A DNA stretch of 43,264 nt from Clostridiales bacterium (GTDB lineage Bacteria > Bacillota > Clostridia > Christensenellales > Borkfalkiaceae). Below the pieces are notes generated by a model. The model saw only the letters and a list, made by a program, of their open reading frames with translations. It had not been told where the DNA came from and searched no databases. Each line of letters begins with the position of its first letter. The stretch's first letter is position 1. Position numbers and translations under genes: made by a program. This document shows positions 1 to 8,018 of this stretch, in pieces. The DNA is taken from the NCBI GenBank assembly GCA_015055865.1, contig SVHK01000010.1:1-43264 (forward strand), written 5' to 3'.

Positions 1-120
1 ACCGCTACCGATCTTTTCGCTACCGATAAGTACTACGTTTGCTGCCTTTACCATTGCATCCGCTGCTTCGATTGCTGCTACAAGACCTCTCGTTTCTACC
101 ATGCCTAATGCTTCCATCAT
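1..120 (-). CDS. BMC-H shell protein (PduA/CcmK-like), 3' end beyond window
   Basis: The first 40 residues of a bacterial microcompartment hexameric shell protein are visible; the C-terminal half lies outside the window. The N-terminus has the family signature ([20 protein letters not shown]), and residues 36-40 read KIGSG, the canonical pore loop of PduA/PduJ/EutM-type shell tiles. AAGGAG lies 10 nt before the ATG at 118-120; a second in-frame ATG follows immediately. It is the last visible gene of the rhamnose BMC operon, 39 bp after a more divergent BMC-H gene. Such proteins tile the facets of the shell and pass small metabolites. Family assignment is very secure; the exact paralogue type cannot be named from a fragment. 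Confidence 0.93.
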   Translation of the reverse strand, partial: MMEALGMVETRGLVAAIEAADAMVKAANVVLIGSEKIGSG

Positions 121-159
121 TGTTTTTGTTCTCCTTAAATTTTTTTATTTTTTTATTTT

Positions 160-477
160 TTATCTTAATTTATCTTTCCCGAGCGCATTCAAATGGGCAA
201 ACCATTCAATTTCTTCGCTCTGTCTTGCTATTACTTTATGCGTAATATACAATTCTCTTTTTTCGGCTTCTTCTTTGCCCGCTTGTACCGCCGCTTCTAC
301 CGCTGCGGCATCCCCTTCAACTTTAACAGCCATTACAAGAGGTACGCGAGCCGAATCCCCAGCCGCCGGTTTGTTTTTATCGATTGCTATCACCTTAACG
401 TCTGCCGCTTTTGCCATTTTATCCGCGACGACGATTGCCGTAGCAAAACCGAATACTTCTATCATACCAAGAGCCAT
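160..477 (-). CDS. BMC-H shell protein, divergent pore loop
   Basis: A 105-residue microcompartment shell protein. Residues 1-80 follow the BMC fold (starts LGMIEVFGFATAIVVADKM, then VKVEGDAAAVEAAVQAG), but the usual KIGSG pore motif is replaced by a longer segment at about residues 34-47 (KNKPAAGDSARVPL), so the pore would be differently lined. A short C-terminal extension (residues 83-105) follows the domain. GAGGT lies 8 nt before the ATG; the gene starts 14 bp after the alcohol dehydrogenase gene in the same operon. Variant BMC-H tiles next to a canonical one are common in sugar-aldolase BMC loci. The shell role is certain; the transported molecule is unknown. Confidence 0.9.
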   Translation of the reverse strand: MALGMIEVFGFATAIVVADKMAKAADVKVIAIDKNKPAAGDSARVPLVMAVKVEGDAAAVEAAVQAGKEEAEKRELYITHKVIARQSEEIEWFAHLNALGKDKLR

Positions 478-491
478 AGCTTTTTACCTCT

Positions 492-1691
492 TTATTCTGC
501 TACGTAACAAATCTTAATACCCTTTTGCGATACGTTTACTTCCATCGCTTCATTGAGCTTATCAAGCGGGAAGCTATGCGTAATCAAATCTTTAATGGGA
601 ATGTTCATTTCACGAGCTTGACGAAGGAACGCTACCGTCGTGGGATAATCGTCCGCGCTATAATCCCAAGAACCTACCAAATTGATTTCCTTGTTACACA
701 TTGCAAAATGGGGATTTACGTTGTATTCACCGTTGTTTACGAAGAAGCCCATTTCGCAAAGTCCACCGCCACGACGGATATATTCGTAAATATCCTTCGC
801 CGCCGCAGGCGCGCCCGTGCATTGGAACGCAAAATCCGCGCCCACACCGTTGGCAACGCTCTTTACGAGATTTACTCTTTCTTCAAGCGTCGTCACTTCA
901 CGGAAGTTAATGACCGTCTTTGCGCCAAGCTTTTTCGCCATTTCTAAACGCATAGGCGTACCGTCGATTGCAATAATATGATTGACGCCTGCCGCTCTTA
1001 ATACGCTAATCATAACCAACCCTACGGGGCCTAAGCCTTGCACTAATACTTTGGAATTGAAATTGATAAGACCCGTCGTATTTGCTCTCTTCAACGCGTG
1101 TACGCATACGCAAGCGAGTTCAAGCAACATTCTTTCCTTCAAATCCAAATCGTTTACGACGAAATACGTCGTACCTTTGCCTCTAATTAAAAGGTGGCTA
1201 GCAAACCAACCCGTAAGCGGTTGCGCGTCGCTATGCGGAATCAACCCGAATACCCCTTGCTTGTCGCAAAGATTGGTGTTCGCAGGATGATTGCGACAAA
1301 CGTGACACTCGCCACAGCTGATAACGCTCGTTACGATTTTATCGCCTACTTTAATCGGCTTTCCGGCAGTATCGGTCTTTACGTTTTTACCAAGCGCAAT
1401 AACTTCGCCCGTTCCTTCGTGACCAAGCGTCACGGGAATAAGTCCAAACGGATCGCCTTTCCATTCGTGCACGTCCGTACCGCAAACGCCACAACCTTCA
1501 ACCTTTACCAAAATATCGTTATCTTGTAATTCGGGAATGGGATATTCTTTTACTTCGATATGTTTAGGGGAAGTAAGCATACCAACTTTCGCCGTCTTGG
1601 GAATCTTGCCCGAGCAAGAATTACTTGACCCGCTCATTTCTCCAAGAATTTTACGAACGATACTTTCTACTTGAGAGGAAGTAATATCCAT
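492..1691 (-). CDS. Zn-dependent alcohol dehydrogenase with BMC targeting peptide
   Basis: A 399-residue medium-chain NAD(P)-dependent dehydrogenase. Catalytic zinc ligands are visible (C70 in GVCGTDVH, H91-E92 in LGHEG), the structural zinc site is C126, C129, C132 and C142, and the Rossmann motif GLGPVG is at 219-224. It is about 40-50 residues longer than usual at the N-terminus: residues 4-19 form an amphipathic helix (SSQVESIVRKILGEM) followed by a Ser/Gly linker, the pattern of BMC encapsulation peptides. Inferred role: inside the shell it reduces lactaldehyde to 1,2-propanediol, regenerating NAD+ for the neighbouring aldehyde dehydrogenase. It belongs to the rhamnose operon, 21 bp after that gene. 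The substrate is an inference from context. Confidence 0.88.
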   Translation of the reverse strand: MDITSSQVESIVRKILGEMSGSSNSCSGKIPKTAKVGMLTSPKHIEVKEYPIPELQDNDILVKVEGCGVCGTDVHEWKGDPFGLIPVTLGHEGTGEVIALGKNVKTDTAGKPIKVGDKIVTSVISCGECHVCRNHPANTNLCDKQGVFGLIPHSDAQPLTGWFASHLLIRGKGTTYFVVNDLDLKERMLLELACVCVHALKRANTTGLINFNSKVLVQGLGPVGLVMISVLRAAGVNHIIAIDGTPMRLEMAKKLGAKTVINFREVTTLEERVNLVKSVANGVGADFAFQCTGAPAAAKDIYEYIRRGGGLCEMGFFVNNGEYNVNPHFAMCNKEINLVGSWDYSADDYPTTVAFLRQAREMNIPIKDLITHSFPLDKLNEAMEVNVSQKGIKICYVAE

Positions 1692-1712
1692 TGTTTATTT
1701 CTCCTTTATTTC

Positions 1713-3170
1713 TTATATAATTCTAAAATTATCTACCATTACGCAACGACGGTATCTCGTAAAGCTACGAGCGCTCGTCAAGCCTTCGCCGGTCGGACCA
1801 GCAATCGTGAAAGTCGTGTGACCTTCACCACCGAAACCGATACCTGCGTAAGAAGGTGCGTTTTTAACGAAAATCGTCGTTTCTACCGCACGAGCAAATC
1901 TCGTTAAATGGTCGATATTCTTAGAATGCATATGCGCCGTATGACGACAACCGTGTTCCGCTTTGACAGCTAAGTCAATCGCTTCGTCTATGTCTTTTAC
2001 GCGCACTATCGGCAAAATAGGCATCATCAATTCGTGTTGTACGAACGGATGGTCAAAATTCGTTTCACAAATGATACAACGAATATCCGAACCCACTTTT
2101 ACCCCGATTTTTTCGAGTAATACCGCAGCGTCTCTACCTACACAGTCACGGCTAACCGTCTTTTTCACGATACCCGTTTTAGGATTTTTAACGTCCACAA
2201 GCACAATCTTAGCTAAAGCTTCTGCTTGCGAAGCCGTAATTTTATACGCGCCGTTTTCTTGCATACCGTCGATTAATTCATCGGCAATATTTTTAAAGGC
2301 AAAAACTTCTTTTTCTGCGATACAAGGCAAATTGTTATCAAACGAACAACCGTCAATAATATCCTTTGCCGCTTTCTTAATATCAGCCGTATCGTCGACT
2401 ATAACGGGAGGATTACCTGCGCCTGCCCCGATTGCTTTTTTACCGCTAGAAAGCACGCTCTTTACTACGCCCGGACCGCCCGTACATACCAACAAACGAA
2501 TATTCGCGTGCTTGTACATAATTTGCGCCGTTTCCAACGTAGGTTTTACAACGGACGCAACGAGCACTTTAGGTCCGCCTGCCATCGCGCTAGCGCGATT
2601 GACAAGGTCTATTGCGTAATTGGAAGTTGCAATAGCGTTCGGATGTGGATTGAATACCACCCCGTTGCCCGCAGCAATCATACCGATACTGTTACAAATA
2701 ACCGTTTCCGAAGGGTTGGTGCTAGGCGTGATACTTCCCACTACTCCAAACGGAGCCATTTCAGTCAACGTAAGACCGAAATCCCCCGTTTTAGCTTGAG
2801 AAACGATATCAGCCGTACCGGGCGTTTTATCCGCGACGAGAATATGCTTTGCCGTTTTGTGCGCAACGCGACCCATTTTCGTTTCGCTTACGCCAAGCTC
2901 CGCCATAATAGGAGCTTCTTTGCGACACAAATCACGAATGGCAGAGATAATCTTTTCACGTTCTACCAACGACATTGCGCGCACCGCTTTATAGCCAGCC
3001 GTAGCCGCAGTAATCGCGTCGTTCATATCTTCGTATATCCCGATGAGCTTACGCCCTCCGTATTGCTTGGAATCCCATGCGGTAGAAGTATTTCCTACTT
3101 CGGTCTTCAAATTTTTAATTACCGAAGCGACTACTTCTTCTATTTGGGCTTCCGTCCAATTTATCGCCAT
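1713..3170 (-). CDS. CoA-acylating aldehyde dehydrogenase, PduP/EutE-like, BMC cargo
   Basis: A 485-residue aldehyde dehydrogenase of the CoA-acylating family. The catalytic Cys is C283 in DNNLPC, and the nucleotide-binding region has TPSTNPSETV at about 148-157. Residues 5-23 (WTEAQIEEVVASVIKNLKT) form a predicted N-terminal encapsulation helix, followed by a linker, as in PduP. It should oxidise lactaldehyde from the aldolase to lactyl-CoA with NAD+; a phosphotransacylase (not in the window) and the acetate kinase would then make ATP. AGGAGA lies 7 nt before the ATG. It sits 27 bp downstream of the aldolase gene. Length and motifs match the family; the true aldehyde substrate is inferred. 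Confidence 0.92.
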   Translation of the reverse strand: MAINWTEAQIEEVVASVIKNLKTEVGNTSTAWDSKQYGGRKLIGIYEDMNDAITAATAGYKAVRAMSLVEREKIISAIRDLCRKEAPIMAELGVSETKMGRVAHKTAKHILVADKTPGTADIVSQAKTGDFGLTLTEMAPFGVVGSITPSTNPSETVICNSIGMIAAGNGVVFNPHPNAIATSNYAIDLVNRASAMAGGPKVLVASVVKPTLETAQIMYKHANIRLLVCTGGPGVVKSVLSSGKKAIGAGAGNPPVIVDDTADIKKAAKDIIDGCSFDNNLPCIAEKEVFAFKNIADELIDGMQENGAYKITASQAEALAKIVLVDVKNPKTGIVKKTVSRDCVGRDAAVLLEKIGVKVGSDIRCIICETNFDHPFVQHELMMPILPIVRVKDIDEAIDLAVKAEHGCRHTAHMHSKNIDHLTRFARAVETTIFVKNAPSYAGIGFGGEGHTTFTIAGPTGEGLTSARSFTRYRRCVMVDNFRII

Positions 3171-3197
3171 ATTCTTTTCTCCTATTTAAACTTGCGC

Positions 3198-3950
3198 TTA
3201 TTTACCGAGCGCTGCAAGCACTTTCTTCGTGATTGCTTCTACGAGTTCTTCTTTACTGCAATTACAGCTAGTTGCAGGTTCGTCGCATTCAATACCAGGG
3301 TGACGACCAGGCAAATTCATCTTCTTTCTAAGATCCATCAATTTTTCAAGTTGCGAGCAAGAAATTTCGTGTACAGCGCCAAGGTCCATTGCGTTTTTGC
3401 AAATAATTGCGTTGAATTCAACTTCTTCCATCAAGAAGAACGCCTTCTTCAAATCGCAACCTACCGTCAACGCACCGTGGTTTCTAAGCAAGAATGCATC
3501 GTGGTTTTGAAGATACGGGTCAAGCGAATCGGGAATTTCCATCGTCGAAGGCGTACCGTAATCACAGGTAGGCACAGCGCCAAGCGTAAGTACTGCTTCA
3601 GGCAAAATGTATTGGTCAAGGTCGATATCAGCAACCGTGAACGCCGTTGCAATGGGAGGATGTGCGTGTACAACCGCCGTTACGTCGGGACGTTCTCTAT
3701 ACACTCTCATGTGCATTTTGATTTCGGACGAAGGATTTAATTTTCCTTCAAGCTTCTTACCGTCTTTGTCCACTTTAATGATCATATCGGGGGTAAGGTC
3801 GCCTTTCGATACGCCCGTGGGGGTACAATAAAATTCGTTGTCGCTGATTTTTACGGAGATGTTTCCGTCGTTTGCCGCAACAAAACCTTTCAACCAGAGC
3901 TTATGCCCTACTTCGCAAATTTCCTTTTTGATTTCAAAGGGAGATTTCAT
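3198..3950 (-). CDS. class II (Zn) sugar-phosphate aldolase with C-terminal BMC targeting peptide
   Basis: A 250-residue class II aldolase of the FucA/RhaD/AraD fold. Zinc ligands H95 and H97 (VVHAHPP) and H158 (RNHGAL) are present, with E76 (PSSEIKMH) as the likely acid/base and the phosphate-binding NDGNIS at 27-32. The core is about 215 residues. After a Cys-containing linker, residues 231-250 (CSKEELVEAITKKVLAALGK) form an amphipathic helix typical of encapsulation peptides. It should split rhamnulose-1-phosphate (possibly also fuculose-1-phosphate) into DHAP and L-lactaldehyde. Position between ackA and the aldehyde dehydrogenase supports this. Lumenal aldolases of this type are known from PVM-like BMCs. 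Confidence 0.9.
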   Translation of the reverse strand: MKSPFEIKKEICEVGHKLWLKGFVAANDGNISVKISDNEFYCTPTGVSKGDLTPDMIIKVDKDGKKLEGKLNPSSEIKMHMRVYRERPDVTAVVHAHPPIATAFTVADIDLDQYILPEAVLTLGAVPTCDYGTPSTMEIPDSLDPYLQNHDAFLLRNHGALTVGCDLKKAFFLMEEVEFNAIICKNAMDLGAVHEISCSQLEKLMDLRKKMNLPGRHPGIECDEPATSCNCSKEELVEAITKKVLAALGK

Positions 3951-4005
3951 AATTTTTTTCCTTTCCTTTATATTATTTTTTTATTTTGTTTTTATTTAAT
4001 TAAGT

Positions 4006-5196
4006 TTATTTTGCCAAGTTTTGCGTATCGTACGCAATCATATATTCTTCGTTGGTAGGGATAACGAACGTTTTTACTTTCGCATCGCTTGCGCTAATAT
4101 CCGCTATCTCGCCACGAGGACAGGTTGCATTGATTTTCTCGTCGATTTCAATTCCTAAATAGCTCATATCTTTACAGATAGCTTCGCGAAGTTCTCTATC
4201 GTTTTCACCAATCCCTGCCGTAAACACTACCGCGTCTACTCCGTTCATTTCCGCAACGTACGAACCGATGATTTTCTTTACGTTATGAACCAATATCTTT
4301 ATCGCAAGTTGCGCGCGTTGATTTCCTTCGTTTGCCGCATCTACTATGTCCCGACAGTCGCTCGATACACCGGAAACACCTAAAAGCCCCGATTTATTAT
4401 TGAGCAATTTTTCCGTTTCTTCTGCCGTCAACTTTTCCGTTTTCATAATAAACGTAGGAACGGTGGGGTCTAACGCACCGCTACGAGTACCCATAGGTAC
4501 GCCGTCTTGAGGAGTAAAGCCCATCGACGTATCAACCGCTTTTCCGTTCACGGTTGCCGTAATGGAAGAGCCGTTGCCCAAATGGCAAGTGATGATTTTT
4601 ACGTCTTTCTTTCCCATCAATTCCATCGCTTTATTGGCAACGTAACGGTGAGAAGTACCGTGGAAACCGTATCTTCTAATTTTATATTTTTCATACAACT
4701 CGTAAGGAATGGGATAGATATACGCGTAATCTTCCATTTCCGAGTAGTAAGAAGTATCGAATACCCCTACGTGTTTTACGTTCGGTAATACTTCTTTACA
4801 CGCTCTTAAACCGCTAATTGCGGGAGGACCGTGCAAAGGATTAAGTCCTACTATACTTTCTAAATATTCTAACTCTTCATCACCAAGTACCGTAGATTGA
4901 CGGAGTTTTTCACCACCGTGCGCAAAACGATGTCCTACGCCGAGAATTTCGTCTACGCTATCAATAACCCCGTAAGTTTTATCCGTGAGCATTTTTAATA
5001 CGTACAAAATTGCCGTTTGATGGTCGGGGAACGAAGATTCAGCTTTAAAATCGCTTTGACCGGGACGTTTATGAGTAATTATACCGTCAATGCCGATTCT
5101 TTCGCAATTCCCTTTCGCCAAAACAGTTCCTTGTGGCATATCAAACAATTGATATTTTAACGAAGAGCTTCCTGCATTTACTACTAATATTTTCAT
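4006..5196 (-). CDS. ackA: acetate kinase
   Basis: A 396-residue acetate kinase, full length for the family. Motifs: N-terminal MKILVVNAGSSSLKYQLFD, RRYGFHGTSHRYV around residue 165-177, CHLGNGSSI, and TAGIGENDRELRE near 310-320. A longer reading frame exists upstream, but the ATG at 5194-5196 is chosen because MKILVVNAG is the conserved start. That ATG lies 4 bp after the rhaA stop, so the genes are translationally coupled. In this operon it probably works on lactyl-phosphate or acetyl-phosphate made from CoA thioesters produced in the microcompartment, giving ATP. No encapsulation extension is seen, so it may act in the cytosol. Confidence 0.95.
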   Translation of the reverse strand: MKILVVNAGSSSLKYQLFDMPQGTVLAKGNCERIGIDGIITHKRPGQSDFKAESSFPDHQTAILYVLKMLTDKTYGVIDSVDEILGVGHRFAHGGEKLRQSTVLGDEELEYLESIVGLNPLHGPPAISGLRACKEVLPNVKHVGVFDTSYYSEMEDYAYIYPIPYELYEKYKIRRYGFHGTSHRYVANKAMELMGKKDVKIITCHLGNGSSITATVNGKAVDTSMGFTPQDGVPMGTRSGALDPTVPTFIMKTEKLTAEETEKLLNNKSGLLGVSGVSSDCRDIVDAANEGNQRAQLAIKILVHNVKKIIGSYVAEMNGVDAVVFTAGIGENDRELREAICKDMSYLGIEIDEKINATCPRGEIADISASDAKVKTFVIPTNEEYMIAYDTQNLAK

Positions 5197-5200
5197 CTCT

Positions 5201-6445
5201 TTATACTCTCTCTGCAAAGACTTCTTTTTCAAATTTTTCTACTTCGCCAAACCAATCTTCACTAAGACCTTGACGGCGAAGGTATTCATCCCAAACGTCG
5301 CCGATAGGCATAAATTTGAATTTTTCGTTCAAATACATAATCTTAGAGAAATTGTTTTCGTCTTGTAATTGTTTCAATTCGGCATACGGTTGCAACATAG
5401 CGTTCAACAATGCTTTTTGCATAGAGCGTACGCCCGTTACCCAAGCGCAAAGACGGTTGATAGACGCGTCGAAGTAATCCAAACCGATTAAAACTTTTTC
5501 GTCCGCTTCGTTACGGATAATTTCTTTAGACAATTCTTTAAGTTCGTCGTCTACGATAAGTACGTGGTCGCTATCCCATCTTACAGGACGAGAAACGTGC
5601 AAAGCAATTTTATCGTAGAACGCAAGCAACGCGGGAATCTTGTCCGATACTACTTCGGTGGGATGATAGTGACCGGTATCTAACAAACAGCAAATATTGT
5701 TCTTTGCCGCATAGTTTTGATAAAATTCGTTACTACCTACCGTATAGCTTTCGATACCAATCCCGAATACTTTACTTTCAACCGCAGGAATTACCCATTC
5801 CTTATCGTAATCTTCCAAAATTTCATCTAAGGATTTTTTCAATCTCAATCTAGGCGACAAGCGGTCCGCGGGAATATCCTTGTAACCGTCGGGAATCCAA
5901 ATATTTACCAAGCAAGGACTATTCATAGCCTTACCGATTTCCGCTGCAATCTTTAAAGACGCTTTACCGTGTCTAACCCAGAATTGACGAGTTTCTTCGT
6001 CGGGGGAAGAAAGAGAAAGACCGTCTTTCATCTTAGGGTGCGCAAAGAACGTCGGGTTGAAATCTACACCGTCCAAGCCGTTTTCTTTCGCCCATTCCAC
6101 CCAAGGTTCAAAATACTTATAGGTGTACGCATCGCGATCAACCTTTCCCTTATCCGCGCCAAGAAGTGCGTAGCAAGCGTGAACGTTGATACGCTTTTTA
6201 CCCGGCATCAATGCAAACGCTCTTTTTGCATCTTCAAATAATTCTTCGGGGGTTCTCGCTCTACCGGGATAGTTACCCGTCGTTTGAATACCACCTGAAA
6301 GCGAATCGCTACCGTCGAAACCAATAACGTCGTCGCCTTGCCAACAATGTACGCTAACGGGGATTTTGCTCAATCTTTCAAGAGCAGCATCCGTATCGAT
6401 ACCGTACGCAGCATACATCTTTTTTGCTTCTTCGTATCTAGACAT
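5201..6445 (-). CDS. rhaA: L-rhamnose isomerase
   Basis: A 414-residue L-rhamnose isomerase (E. coli RhaA is about 419). It converts L-rhamnose to L-rhamnulose using divalent metal. Recognisable segments are the N-terminal VSVHCWQGDDVIGFDG block, GKKRINVHACYA, and the metal-site stretch LHVSRPVRWDSDHV near residues 280-293. GGAG lies about 7 nt before the ATG; the gene begins 11 bp after rhaB and ends 4 bp before ackA. It is the second enzyme gene of the rhamnose-microcompartment operon. Identification is secure from sequence and context. Confidence 0.96.
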   Translation of the reverse strand: MSRYEEAKKMYAAYGIDTDAALERLSKIPVSVHCWQGDDVIGFDGSDSLSGGIQTTGNYPGRARTPEELFEDAKRAFALMPGKKRINVHACYALLGADKGKVDRDAYTYKYFEPWVEWAKENGLDGVDFNPTFFAHPKMKDGLSLSSPDEETRQFWVRHGKASLKIAAEIGKAMNSPCLVNIWIPDGYKDIPADRLSPRLRLKKSLDEILEDYDKEWVIPAVESKVFGIGIESYTVGSNEFYQNYAAKNNICCLLDTGHYHPTEVVSDKIPALLAFYDKIALHVSRPVRWDSDHVLIVDDELKELSKEIIRNEADEKVLIGLDYFDASINRLCAWVTGVRSMQKALLNAMLQPYAELKQLQDENNFSKIMYLNEKFKFMPIGDVWDEYLRRQGLSEDWFGEVEKFEKEVFAERV

Positions 6446-6456
6446 AACTCTTCTCC

Positions 6457-7848
6457 TTATAAAATTACTTCGTTTATATCGAATGATTTTTTAATAATTT
6501 CTCTACCTGCTTGTACGTTCGCAATTTTTCCAAAGCCTACCATTTGCATCATTAAATTACCGATTGCCGTACCCTCAGCCGGACCTGCAATAACTTGCTT
6601 ACCCGTATATTTTGCGGTCAACTCGTTCAAGAACGCATTTTTACTACCGCCACCAATAATATTCAAGGTATTGTACGTTACCCCTGCAACGTCTTCCAAC
6701 GCTTTCAAGGACAACGCGTAATATTTAGCAAGATTGTTATAAATTACGTACGCCGTTTCGCCTACCGTCAAATTTTTGCCGATTGCCGAATGGATTTCAG
6801 CCGTCATATTTTGCGGTGCTAAGAAACGTTGGTCGTTTACGTTTAATTCGTAGTCAACGGGGTTTTCTTTCGCTAAATTTACAAGCTCCGCAAAGCTATA
6901 TTTATCTTCAAGCTCGTGACGAACTTGTTGAATCATCCAAAGCCCCATAATATTGATTTGTAAACGGAACGTACCGTTTACGCTACCTTCGTTGGAATAA
7001 CCCGCTTCTCTCGCTTCCGCCGTCGTGTGCGCGTAGTTTTGTTCAACGCCCAACAAAGACCACGTACCGCTAGAGATATACGGAGTTTGTCCGTCCAAAG
7101 GCGCCGCTAAAACCGCGCTCGCCGTATCGTGCGTCGCAGGTAAAACTACCGTAGCTTTATAACCTACGAATTCCGCTACTTCATCGGAGAACTCTCCAAC
7201 GATACTGCCCGGTTGCGTCAACGGCCCAAACAATTCTTTTTTAAAGCCGAGCGTTTCAATAATTTCTTCATCCCATTGATGCGTTTTTGCGTTTACCAAG
7301 CCCGTCGTAGTCGCGTTGGTATATTCTTGTCTTTTTACACCCGTCAAACGGAAATGAAAATAATCGGGGAGCATCAACATAGACTTTGCTTTGTTCATTC
7401 TTCCGCTCAGCTTATCGTCTAATAATTGATAAATAGTGTTGAACGAAGCAAATTGAATCCCTGTTTTTTCATACAAATTCGCAAACGGAATTTTATTATG
7501 TACTTGCGGAATAGTCGTTTCCGTTCTTGCGTCACGATAACAATAAATACCGCCAATAGCCTTATCGTTTTCGTCCAACAATGCGTAATCTACGCCCCAC
7601 GTATCAATACCGACGGAAACGGGTACTTTATCCAATTCTTTTGCTTTTTTCAAGCCGTTCAAGATTTCTTGGAACAAACGTTCCGCCGTCCACATCAAAT
7701 GCGGTTTACCGTCGTAACCTTCGCGCGTTTCAGGACCGTTCTCAAAACGATAAATTTCTTCCGTAATCATTTTGCCGTTTTCTAAATGCGCAACGATATG
7801 TCTACCCGACGACGCACCTATATCTATTGCAAGATAATATTCAACCAT
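6457..7848 (-). CDS. rhaB: rhamnulokinase
   Basis: A 463-residue FGGY-family sugar kinase. The N-terminal phosphate-binding loop is AIDIGASSGR (7-16), and GIDTWGVDYALLD is at about 80-92. D241 in PATHDTASAV is the likely catalytic base, matching the active-site Asp of E. coli RhaB, and SSGTWSLLGVE follows. It phosphorylates L-rhamnulose to rhamnulose-1-phosphate. It is the first gene of the operon, preceded by a TTGCAA/TATAAT promoter. The ribosome site is weak (GGTG). An alternative upstream ATG at 7855-7857 runs into a stop after two codons, so the start at 7848 stands. Confidence 0.95.
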   Translation of the reverse strand: MVEYYLAIDIGASSGRHIVAHLENGKMITEEIYRFENGPETREGYDGKPHLMWTAERLFQEILNGLKKAKELDKVPVSVGIDTWGVDYALLDENDKAIGGIYCYRDARTETTIPQVHNKIPFANLYEKTGIQFASFNTIYQLLDDKLSGRMNKAKSMLMLPDYFHFRLTGVKRQEYTNATTTGLVNAKTHQWDEEIIETLGFKKELFGPLTQPGSIVGEFSDEVAEFVGYKATVVLPATHDTASAVLAAPLDGQTPYISSGTWSLLGVEQNYAHTTAEAREAGYSNEGSVNGTFRLQINIMGLWMIQQVRHELEDKYSFAELVNLAKENPVDYELNVNDQRFLAPQNMTAEIHSAIGKNLTVGETAYVIYNNLAKYYALSLKALEDVAGVTYNTLNIIGGGSKNAFLNELTAKYTGKQVIAGPAEGTAIGNLMMQMVGFGKIANVQAGREIIKKSFDINEVIL

Positions 7849-7877
7849 ACTACACCATAATATTATTTTTTGTTTTT

Positions 7878-7906
7878 ATTATATCATATATAATTTTTTT
7901 TTGCAA
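7878..7906 (-). promoter_or_regulatory. promoter of rhaB-BMC operon
   Basis: On the minus strand, TTGCAA (7901-7906) and TATAAT (7878-7883) are separated by 17 bp, and transcription would start about 25 bp before rhaB. It lies back-to-back with the deoR promoter, so one regulator bound between them could control both. Confidence 0.75.
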
Positions 7907-7921
7907 TATATATTCGAAAGA

Positions 7922-7950
7922 TTGACAAAAAAACTTTTTTGTACTATAAT
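7922..7950 (+). promoter_or_regulatory. consensus promoter of the deoR-family regulator
   Basis: TTGACA (7922-7927) and TATAAT (7945-7950), both perfect consensus hexamers, with a 17-bp spacer. The regulator gene starts at 8019 after AAAGGAG. Confidence 0.85.
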
Positions 7951-7967
7951 ATGAACACAAATGAACA
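7951..7967 (+). promoter_or_regulatory. candidate DeoR-family operator repeats
   Basis: ATGAACA occurs at 7951-7957 and again at 7961-7967, exactly one helical turn apart, right at the predicted start of deoR transcription. The complement TGTTCAT resembles half-sites of GlpR/FucR-type DeoR proteins. Autoregulation is inferred. Confidence 0.5.
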
Positions 7968-8018
7968 AAAACGCGCAAGCAAGGAAAAAAACTTTTATTT
8001 CTAAAGGAGAAAAAAAAT

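Noticed and set aside
2508-3740. Long plus-strand open frame (410 codons) across the aldehyde dehydrogenase and aldolase genes.
   Set aside because: It is the antisense shadow of two well-recognised genes with conserved motifs; Arg/Phe-rich translation without family likeness.
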